Source: DSXH01 sp037446915 (GTDB taxonomy: Bacteria > Bacteroidota > Ignavibacteria > Ignavibacteriales > Melioribacteraceae). From it: a stretch of 13,358 bases of DNA. The first letter of the stretch is position 1, and each line of letters starts with the position of its first letter. The position numbers were made by a program, and so were the translations under genes. The stretch is taken from NCBI GenBank assembly GCA_037446915.1, contig JBBIHP010000084.1, positions 1-13,358 on the forward strand. Reading direction: 5' to 3'. This document shows positions 7,760-13,358 of the stretch, one piece after another. The notes under the pieces were generated by a model. The model made no database searches and was not told where the DNA came from. It saw only the letters and a program-made list of their open reading frames with translations.

Positions 7760-7780
7760 AAATAATTTATGCAGAAAATA

Positions 7781-8296
7781 TTATTTCTTTTCTTCAATTA
7801 AAATTTTAGCAAATGCTTCAACAAGATTTTTTTTTGTCTGAATCAAATCCTGTGAAATAATTTTAACATCACCTAATACGGGCATAAAATTAGTATCGCC
7901 ATTCCATCGCGGAACTACATGAATATGGAGATGGTCATCAATTCCCGCTCCGGCTGCTTTTCCTAAATTTGCACCAACGTTGTAGCCGTGCGGTTTCATA
8001 ACTAAATCAAGAGCTCTCATGGAAAGTTTAACGGTTACCATCATTTCGGAAATTGTAACATCACTAAGTTGAAATAAATCGGAAACATGTTTCTTTGGTA
8101 CAACCATTAAATGTCCGCTGTTGTAAGGATAAAGGTTTAGTATTGCAAAACATGTTTTGTTATCGTAAACTTTTAGAGAATTGTCGTCGCTGATATTTTG
8201 ATTTATTGCATCACAAAAGATGCAAGTGGAGGATTCTTTTTCCTGATTAAACGATTCGATATAATTTGAACGCCATGGAGACCATAACTTATCCAT
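7781..8296 (-). CDS. HIT-family protein, Ap4A phosphorylase-like
   Basis: A 171-residue HIT-superfamily nucleotide hydrolase or transferase. The histidine triad is HLHIHV (122-127) in GIDDHLHIHVVPRWNGDTNF. The start MDKLWSPWRSNYI and the CIFC cysteine pair (25-28, probable zinc ligands) characterise the subgroup that includes the mycobacterial Ap4A phosphorylase Rv2613c. PYNSGHLMVVPKKHV (57-71) is the conserved central strand and helix. The likely substrate is therefore a dinucleoside polyphosphate or an adenylated small molecule in the cytoplasm; the exact reaction cannot be read from sequence. ATG 8296 has GAGG five bases upstream. The gene begins only 13 bases after the T-run of the EF-G-like gene's terminator, so its expression depends on read-through or on a promoter overlapping that hairpin or the EF-G 3' end. 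Confidence 0.92.
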   Translation of the reverse strand: MDKLWSPWRSNYIESFNQEKESSTCIFCDAINQNISDDNSLKVYDNKTCFAILNLYPYNSGHLMVVPKKHVSDLFQLSDVTISEMMVTVKLSMRALDLVMKPHGYNVGANLGKAAGAGIDDHLHIHVVPRWNGDTNFMPVLGDVKIISQDLIQTKKNLVEAFAKILIEEKK

Positions 8297-8309
8297 ATAT
8301 GCCTCAAAT

Positions 8310-8348
8310 AAAAAAGGAGTTTACCCTAATAGAATTAAGATAAACTCC
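8310..8348 (-). terminator. Strong intrinsic terminator after the EF-G-like gene
   Basis: On the minus strand a hairpin begins 19 bases after the EF-G-like stop codon. Arms 8348-8334 and 8330-8316 pair over 15 positions, with outer pairs GGAGTTTA/TAAACTCC and two G-U wobbles (8324/8340 and 8326/8338). The loop has only three bases (8331-8333). A run of six T (8315-8310) follows at once. The wobbles form only in minus-strand RNA, so the structure is directional. Confidence 0.88.
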
Positions 8349-8367
8349 CGTTGTCAATTTGTATGAA

Positions 8368-10464
8368 TTATTCTTCTTCTTCCTGTTTCGATTTCTGGTA
8401 TTCTTCTATAATCTTACCTTCAATTTCTTTTGGCACTTCTTCGTAATGAGAGAAGGACATTGCAAACATTCCGCGTCCCTGTGTTAAACTTCTAAGTTGT
8501 GTTGAGTATTTGTGAAGTTCAGCCAAAGGAACTTTAGCTTTAATAATCTGGAATGGACTTTCCGAATCCATACCCTGAATTTTACCGCGACGACTGGAGA
8601 TATCCCCCATTACATCACCCATATATTCTTCCGGAATCTTAACCGTTATATCGTAAATAGGTTCAAGAATTATCGGTTTGGCTTCCATAAATCCTTTTTT
8701 GAATGCCTGGGATGCCGCAATTTTGAAAGATACTTCGTCAGAGTCCACTGAGTGATACGTACCATCAAATAATGTAACCTTAACATCAACAACTCTGCTG
8801 CCGGTAAGAATTCCTTTTGTCATGATTTCTTTAAGACCTTTTTCAACAGCAGGAACGAACCGACCAGGAACAACACCGCCGACAATTGCATCAACAAATT
8901 CGTATCCGGTTCCTCTCGGTTGAGGCTCTAATTTCAAATGAACATGTCCGTATTGACCGCGACCGCCCGATTGTTTTTTATGTTTGTATTCAGAATCATC
9001 GCATCTGCCGCGGATAGTTTCTCTATATGGAATTCTTGGTTCAACTAAATCTACTTCAACGCCATAACGGTCTTTCAACAATTTTATTGCGAGGTTAAGT
9101 TGAAGTTCTCCCTGTCCGGAAACAATTGTTTGAGAAATTTCAGGATCGAATCTGGAGATTAATGATGGTTCTTCTTCGTGGGCTGTGTGTAAAGCTGCCG
9201 ATATTTTATCTTCATCCCCTTTTGCTTTCGGTTTTACCGCAAAACGAATAACCGGTTCGGGGTATTGAATTTCCGGAATAACTACGGTAAAATTCTTAGA
9301 GCACAATGAATCGCCGGTATGGCTATCTTTAAGTTTAACTACCGCACCAATATCACCGGCAACAAGTTTTGGTACTTCTTTTCTATTCCTTCCGTTTAGG
9401 ATAAAAATCTGACCCATTCTCTCTACTTTGTCTTTATGAGTATTTATCAAATCCATACCAGGAGTAACAGAACCTGAATAAACCTTAAAAATAGAGAGTT
9501 CACCAACATGCTGTTCGGAGAGGGATTTAAAAATAAAGAGAGCCGGTTCACCTTTAGGATCGCATTTAATCTGAACTTTGTTTCCGCCATCCTTCATCAT
9601 GGCTTCAATTGGTTCTCTTTCATTAGGAGCCGGAAAATATTTTGAAGCAAAATCAAGAAATGTATTTACTCCAACACCTTTAGTTGCAGCAAAAGCAAAA
9701 ACCGGAATTATTCCTCCTTTTAATATTGCCGCTTTTAATCCTTTAGATAAATCTTCTTCAGAAAGTGTCCCTTCTTCAAAAAACTTATTCATCAAATCTT
9801 CGGATGATTCAGCAACTTTTTCAATTAATTCCTCTCTAAATTTATCTGCCTGAGCTTTAAGGTCAGCAGGAATTTCCGATTCAGTAACTTTCTTCGAACC
9901 AGCATCACCATAAGTTGCAACTTTCATTTTTACCAGGTCAACAATCGAATCGAAGTTCAACCCTTCTTTAACCGGAAAGGAGACAACCGTAATATCAGAG
10001 CTGAGGCGGTTCTTTGCTTGCTGAACAGTCTCAAAAAATTTGGAATGTTCGTTATCAACTTTATTAATTATAACCGCAGCCGGAAGTTTATTTTTTCTTA
10101 CGAACTCCCATGTAAGTTCGGTCCCAACTTCAATTCCTTCTGAACTTTTAATTACAGCAACTCCTAGATCAGCAACTTGAAGACTTGAAATAACCTGACC
10201 AATAAAATCGGGGAATCCGGGTGTATCGATTATATTAATCTTATTATTATTCCAATCGATGTGCAGGGGTGATGCAGCGATAGATATCTGTCTATCAATT
10301 TCATTCTGATTAAAATCGGAAATGGTATTTCCTTCTTCAATTTTTCCAATACGATTAATTTCACCGGCAGTAAATAATAACAATTCAGAGATAGTAGTTT
10401 CTCCACTTCCACCGTGACCAACAAACGCTATATTTCTTATAGCATCGGGATTATACTCTTTCAA
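8368..10464 (-). CDS. fusA: Elongation factor G-like translational GTPase (EF-G-2 type) with altered P-loop
   Basis: A 698-residue five-domain EF-G homologue. The GTPase domain (about 1-280) has a P-loop GHGGSGETT at 16-24, DTPGF at 80-84 and NKVD at 134-137. Domain II spans about 300-395 and domain III starts near 402. Domain IV carries QSGGRGQYGHV (498-508) and GGVVPGRFVPAVEKG (529-543). Domain V has EPIYDITVKIPEEYMGDVMG (601-620) with SSRRGKIQGMD. Two positions are unusual. The P-loop Lys is Glu (E22), and the catalytic His of canonical DTPGH is Phe (F84). The second change resembles the EF-G-2/FusA2 subgroup, suggesting an accessory factor rather than the main translocase. The start is TTG 10464, with AAGGAG eight bases upstream. 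It lies 29 bases after the DUF948-like gene in the same direction and ends at the terminator. Confidence 0.93.
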   Translation of the reverse strand: MKEYNPDAIRNIAFVGHGGSGETTISELLLFTAGEINRIGKIEEGNTISDFNQNEIDRQISIAASPLHIDWNNNKINIIDTPGFPDFIGQVISSLQVADLGVAVIKSSEGIEVGTELTWEFVRKNKLPAAVIINKVDNEHSKFFETVQQAKNRLSSDITVVSFPVKEGLNFDSIVDLVKMKVATYGDAGSKKVTESEIPADLKAQADKFREELIEKVAESSEDLMNKFFEEGTLSEEDLSKGLKAAILKGGIIPVFAFAATKGVGVNTFLDFASKYFPAPNEREPIEAMMKDGGNKVQIKCDPKGEPALFIFKSLSEQHVGELSIFKVYSGSVTPGMDLINTHKDKVERMGQIFILNGRNRKEVPKLVAGDIGAVVKLKDSHTGDSLCSKNFTVVIPEIQYPEPVIRFAVKPKAKGDEDKISAALHTAHEEEPSLISRFDPEISQTIVSGQGELQLNLAIKLLKDRYGVEVDLVEPRIPYRETIRGRCDDSEYKHKKQSGGRGQYGHVHLKLEPQPRGTGYEFVDAIVGGVVPGRFVPAVEKGLKEIMTKGILTGSRVVDVKVTLFDGTYHSVDSDEVSFKIAASQAFKKGFMEAKPIILEPIYDITVKIPEEYMGDVMGDISSRRGKIQGMDSESPFQIIKAKVPLAELHKYSTQLRSLTQGRGMFAMSFSHYEEVPKEIEGKIIEEYQKSKQEEEE

Positions 10465-10493
10465 TATGATATCTCCTTACTTTGAACTATGGA

Positions 10494-10874
10494 TTAATTT
10501 CTTTTAAAAGCATGCCAGAAGGCAGAAATGCCTTTTGAAAAAGCTTTCAGATTTTTGATGAGATCTTTGGCTGGGTTCTCCGCATCATGAAAGAAATTCA
10601 GATTTTTTATATCGGATACTTTTTCTTTCAATTTTTTGATAGAGCGATCTAATTCATCCCAATAATTTTCCGCTTCGGTAACAATTTTATTTGCTCTTCT
10701 ACTAACACTTGTTAATTCATCTAAGACAGGATTAGCTTTTTCAATAAAATTGTGAACATCAGAACTAACGGCTTCAACTTTCTTAAGTAAGTTTCTTAAG
10801 ACGAAAATCAAATAGATACATAAAGCCGAAGCCGATAGAATTAATATGATGAGGAGAATATCAATGACAGTCAT
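10494..10874 (-). CDS. DUF948-like single-pass membrane protein
   Basis: A 126-residue protein with one N-terminal membrane segment (about 5-27, IDILLIILILSASALCIYLI). A long charged helical region follows (28-110) that is likely to form a coiled coil (for example AVSSDVHNFIEKANPVLDEL and WDELDRSIKKLKEKVSDI). This layout resembles DUF948 proteins, a poorly characterised family often found beside YtxH proteins and linked in Firmicutes to general stress. Assignment rests on architecture and neighbourhood more than on a strong motif. ATG 10874 is six bases from the ytxH-like stop, with AAGAG just upstream, so the two genes are clearly co-transcribed. The product should be anchored in the inner membrane with its helical part on one face. 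Function unknown. Confidence 0.78.
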   Translation of the reverse strand: MTVIDILLIILILSASALCIYLIFVLRNLLKKVEAVSSDVHNFIEKANPVLDELTSVSRRANKIVTEAENYWDELDRSIKKLKEKVSDIKNLNFFHDAENPAKDLIKNLKAFSKGISAFWHAFKRN

Positions 10875-10880
10875 AATCTC

Positions 10881-11297
10881 TTAAGCTTCTTTTTCGTTAC
10901 GGTAAGCATCCATTCCAGCTTTAATAGCAGTTTTAAGACGCTCCCCTTCTTTTTCAACTTTCACTTTGCCGGTTTCAACTGCATGTCCGGCCTTATCTTT
11001 AGCATCACTTAAAATTTTTTCTGCTTCGCCGAGTAATGCATCAACCTTTTCCTTTGCATCAGAGACTAATTTTTCAGATTTTTTTTTACCTTCGTTAATT
11101 AATTGCGAAGCTTTGTCTTTAGCACTTGCGAGGTATTGTTCTGCATCGTCTAGAAAATCCTGGGATTTATTTTTAATATCCTCACGTAATTCTTTGCCGG
11201 ATTTAGGAGCAAAAAGGAGTGCTATTACAGACCCTACAGCCGCACCTGTAAGAAAACCGATTAATAAACCTTTTCCAATTCCATTATCGTCACGCAT
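10881..11297 (-). CDS. YtxH domain-containing protein
   Basis: A 138-residue protein that starts with the YtxH signature. This is a glycine-rich membrane helix (about 8-29, with G8, G10, G14, G18 and G22) followed by LLFAPKSGKELRE. The rest (about 40-130) is a highly charged, alanine- and lysine-rich helix with recurring units such as SAKDKASQL, DAKEKVDAL and DAKDKAGHA. These resemble the amphipathic 11-residue repeats of LEA-like or apolipoprotein-like stress proteins. YtxH proteins are small membrane-associated proteins linked to stress, with no defined enzymatic role. ATG 11297 has a near-perfect GGAGG six bases upstream (11304-11308). It is the first gene of the unit with the DUF948-like protein and the EF-G-like GTPase. 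Confidence 0.88.
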   Translation of the reverse strand: MRDDNGIGKGLLIGFLTGAAVGSVIALLFAPKSGKELREDIKNKSQDFLDDAEQYLASAKDKASQLINEGKKKSEKLVSDAKEKVDALLGEAEKILSDAKDKAGHAVETGKVKVEKEGERLKTAIKAGMDAYRNEKEA

Positions 11298-11586
11298 CTT
11301 AAACCTCCATTTTTATATGATTAAGGCGGTGCAAAATAATAATGATGCCCTCTAAAATCAAGGATAGTTAAGTCGTTTTGAACCGATTATATGAACGAGT
11401 GTTAATAAGAATGAATCGAAATCCAAGCGAAACTATAATTAAGTAGCAAGCGGTCCTAAGTCGAAAATCAGAAGCTAGATCTTTAAAATTATTTAAATCT
11501 ATCCGGCGAAAAGTCGAAATGGTAAGCGTTAAACAAGAATAAGGTTTTTAAAATAAATTTTGGTAATTAAACAATGATATGTTAAT
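11298..11586. other. Divergent intergenic region with three AAGTCG copies
   Basis: A 289-base non-coding stretch between the leftward ytxH-like unit and the rightward unknown/anti-sigma-like pair. I see no tRNA, no terminator and no convincing small ORF. It is less uniformly AT-rich than the other gaps. AAGTCG occurs at 11370-11375, 11458-11463 and 11511-11516, all in the same orientation; the last two continue as AAGTCGAAA. A TATAAT lies on the minus strand at 11391-11386 without a matching -35 box. The region may hold promoters for both directions and could hold an operator or a small RNA, but the sequence alone does not show this. Confidence 0.5.
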
Positions 11587-11588
11587 TT
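11560..11588 (+). promoter_or_regulatory. Weak candidate promoter for the plus-strand pair
   Basis: TTGGTA (11560-11565) is followed after 17 bases by TAATTT (11583-11588), with a TG extended -10 element at 11580-11581. A start near 11595 would leave about 15 bases before ATG 11611 and would exclude the in-frame TTG at 11587, which falls inside the -10 box. Evidence is consensus matching in AT-rich DNA. Confidence 0.25.
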
Positions 11589-11610
11589 GAAACAAAAATA
11601 TTTCCCTTTG

Positions 11611-12639
11611 ATGAACTCTAATATCATCAAGTTTATTATACCTTTAATAAAATCTGCCATTGATGGTAAAATAACTCCTTTTGAAATAAACCAGTTAGTA
11701 AAATCTGCTCATCAGTTTGCTGCAATAAGATTAACTCAACTTCTTCGAAATCAGAAAATCACTTTTGATATTTATCCTCACACAATAAACTCGGTAGCAC
11801 TGGATTGTATTGCAGAAATATTTGAGATGGATGAAGAAAATAGATTCCCTGAATTGATGATTTATTTTTCAAATGAAAGGGATCCTAACAAAGTTACAGA
11901 GGAGCAGACACTTATTAATTTCCGGACTCTCGTTTTTTCAAAATTAAATGACGGAATTTTCAGAATTTATCATGAGAATGATCCAATTACATCGAAGATA
12001 ATAAGAAATATAAAATTGGCACTAAAAAACTCTGGTTCAGTTAAAACATTTGAAAGGTTAGGAGAAACTTTTTTATCTCCTTCGTCTCTAATCAATTTCC
12101 ATCTTCCCCCATTCCCTCTCCAGGAATTAGAATCCGAGCTGCTACATTTATTACACAAAAGGGTCAAAATAAAAACTGCACTTTCTGAAATGTGCATATT
12201 ACTTGATAATAACAATCAGTATCGAAATTTTATATCGCTACTTGACGCTGCATTGATTCTAAAAAGTATTTATTTGAAAATTGACTCAGTTAGTCCGGTC
12301 AGCTTCACAATGGACGCTGATTTGATGGATATGGATGTTAAGAAAATTGTAGAGAATTCCATAAATGAAATTAACTTAATTATGGAAGAAAAATATCTGA
12401 TCAAAAAGAAATTAACAGACTTTGAATTTACCTGTTACATGAAAGCGATCTGTCAGCTTCTTACAAATACTTATATTTTTAATGATGGGGTTGAGTTATC
12501 ATATTTTGATTACATAAAGGAGACGCTGCCTCAGCTTACATATGATGAATACAGAAAAAAACACAGAATCCAATTTGAATATATTGCAAAGCTTTCTAAA
12601 AAAAGGGTAACTGAAAATCTCAAAGATGCATTCAAATAG
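11611..12639 (+). CDS. Unrecognised helical protein paired with an anti-sigma-like gene
   Basis: I do not recognise this 342-residue protein. It has no signal peptide or clear membrane segment and looks mostly alpha-helical and cytoplasmic. The N-terminal half has the most family-like sequence: IKSAIDGKITPFEINQLVK, INSVALDCIAEIFEMDEENR, LINFRTLVFSKLNDGIF and DPITSKIIRNIKLALKN (124-140). The C-terminal half is helical with many Lys and Leu, ending KKRVTENLKDAFK. There is no convincing helix-turn-helix, P-loop or catalytic motif. The frame could start at TTG 11587 (eight residues longer), but neither start has a Shine-Dalgarno motif. I prefer ATG 11611. It lies 21 bases before a zinc-finger anti-sigma-like gene, in the place a sigma factor usually holds. 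A regulatory partner role is therefore an inference from context only. Confidence 0.8.
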   Translation: MNSNIIKFIIPLIKSAIDGKITPFEINQLVKSAHQFAAIRLTQLLRNQKITFDIYPHTINSVALDCIAEIFEMDEENRFPELMIYFSNERDPNKVTEEQTLINFRTLVFSKLNDGIFRIYHENDPITSKIIRNIKLALKNSGSVKTFERLGETFLSPSSLINFHLPPFPLQELESELLHLLHKRVKIKTALSEMCILLDNNNQYRNFISLLDAALILKSIYLKIDSVSPVSFTMDADLMDMDVKKIVENSINEINLIMEEKYLIKKKLTDFEFTCYMKAICQLLTNTYIFNDGVELSYFDYIKETLPQLTYDEYRKKHRIQFEYIAKLSKKRVTENLKDAFK

Positions 12640-12660
12640 TATTTCTGCATTTCATTTGGA

Positions 12661-13358
12661 ATGAAAGGATTAATAAGACAAATGAAACATTATGATGAAA
12701 ATATAATTGAGCTCTATGCACTCGGAAGTCCAGATGTTGAAAGCATTAAAGATGATATTAAAAATCATCTTGAAGAATGTTACGGCTGTAATGAAATATA
12801 TTTACGTATTAAAGAATTTTATTCTACAGTTGAAGGTGCAGCTCAGATTGAAGAGAATAGAACAAAATTTCTTTCTACAAAATCTCTTAGTGTAAAACCT
12901 GTTTTCGGAGAAAATAAAGCTGCCGGAAGACTTCTGCCAAAAACCATAATTGGTAAAACATATTATTTAATTAGAACCAATCCGGTTAAATCAGGATTAT
13001 CACTAGTAGCTGCAATTGCAGTCTTTCTATTTGGTTTAAATTATAAAACAATTACAAAGGACCTAAATCCGGCATTCCTTATTTCTAACGACAGCTTAAA
13101 GGTTCTTCAGATTTATAACCAATCGAACGAAAAATTATTCGAACTCCCATTCACACATTTTGGAGCCTTTCAGCATGAAAATAGCTACAATGTAAAACTC
13201 AGTTCAATTGACAACATCATAAATGGAAGTAAAAAAGAAATAATCTCAATCGTACCTGGTTTACTGAATAGCCAGATTTATACAGATACAATCAAAGTAA
13301 TTGACCACATCGGTAAATTAATAAACAAAGCAAAAATAGGAAGAAGTGTTGTTTATAA
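12661..13358 (+). CDS. Zinc-finger anti-sigma-like single-pass membrane protein (runs off right edge)
   Basis: An open frame from ATG 12661 to the last base, 232 residues with no stop, so the gene is truncated by the window. The N-terminus (about 10-55) reads YDENIIELYALGSPD, then IKNHLEECYGCNEIYLRI. This contains H36-x3-C40-x2-C43, the metal-binding motif of zinc-finger anti-sigma (zf-HC2) domains. One hydrophobic segment (about 112-127, GLSLVAAIAVFLFGLN) follows a cytoplasmic linker. Beyond it lies a probable periplasmic region of more than 100 residues, rich in Asn, Ser and Lys, that I cannot assign. The architecture fits a membrane-bound regulator that holds a cytoplasmic partner inactive. 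An alternative start is ATG 12682 (MKHYDENI). It is 21 bases from the unknown upstream gene and probably co-transcribed with it. No sigma factor gene is visible in the window. Confidence 0.82.
   Translation, partial: MKGLIRQMKHYDENIIELYALGSPDVESIKDDIKNHLEECYGCNEIYLRIKEFYSTVEGAAQIEENRTKFLSTKSLSVKPVFGENKAAGRLLPKTIIGKTYYLIRTNPVKSGLSLVAAIAVFLFGLNYKTITKDLNPAFLISNDSLKVLQIYNQSNEKLFELPFTHFGAFQHENSYNVKLSSIDNIINGSKKEIISIVPGLLNSQIYTDTIKVIDHIGKLINKAKIGRSVVY

Noticed and set aside
11386..11391. TATAAT on the minus strand as a promoter for the ytxH-like gene
   Set aside because: No hexamer resembling TTGACA occurs 16-18 bases upstream, and the leader would be about 85 bases, so the match is not persuasive alone.
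12707..12895. Plus-strand open frame of 62 codons within the anti-sigma-like gene
   Set aside because: It lies in another frame of a longer ORF that has the zinc-finger motif and a membrane segment.

Overview
This is an AT-rich bacterial chromosomal segment made mostly of conserved housekeeping genes. All recognisable genes from position 1 to about 11300 are on the minus strand. One pair of much less conserved genes runs on the plus strand from about 11600 to the right edge. The gene content (B12-dependent acyl-CoA mutase large subunit, long ThyX, EF-G-2-type GTPase, YtxH and DUF948-type envelope proteins, PEGA lipoprotein, zinc-finger anti-sigma-like protein) suggests the Bacteroidota/Chlorobiota/Ignavibacteriota group. 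Clear Shine-Dalgarno motifs (GGAGG, AAGGAG, AAAGGG) favour an Ignavibacteriota- or Chlorobiota-like organism over typical Bacteroidota. This placement is inferred from memory of gene families, not from a search.

Reading the minus strand in transcription order (right to left): a small envelope/stress unit (YtxH protein, DUF948-like protein) leads into an EF-G-like translational GTPase and ends at a strong intrinsic terminator at 8310-8348. Next come a HIT-family nucleotide hydrolase/phosphorylase and thyX, which has a plausible sigma70-type promoter of its own. A tight cluster follows: a PEGA-domain lipoprotein gene whose reading frame is broken once, folA and mutL. An AT-rich gap holding a second plausible promoter leads to the catalytic subunit of methylmalonyl-CoA mutase, a UbiA-family phosphoribosyltransferase-like membrane enzyme, a CNNM/CorC-type membrane protein, and the start of a rhodanese-domain protein that runs off the left edge.

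The genes cover nucleotide and folate metabolism (ThyX, DHFR, HIT), genome maintenance (MutL), translation (EF-G-like), propionate/succinate carbon flow (mutase) and the envelope (UbiA, CNNM, YtxH, DUF948). No single pathway unites them. The close spacing points to co-transcription of neighbours rather than one shared function.

The divergent plus-strand pair is the least understood part. It encodes a 342-residue, mostly helical protein I do not recognise, followed by a single-pass membrane protein with an N-terminal H-x3-C-x2-C zinc-finger anti-sigma motif, which is still open at the right edge. The 289-base region between the two gene sets carries three copies of AAGTCG and no recognisable RNA gene. 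No CRISPR array, insertion sequence, tRNA or rRNA is visible.
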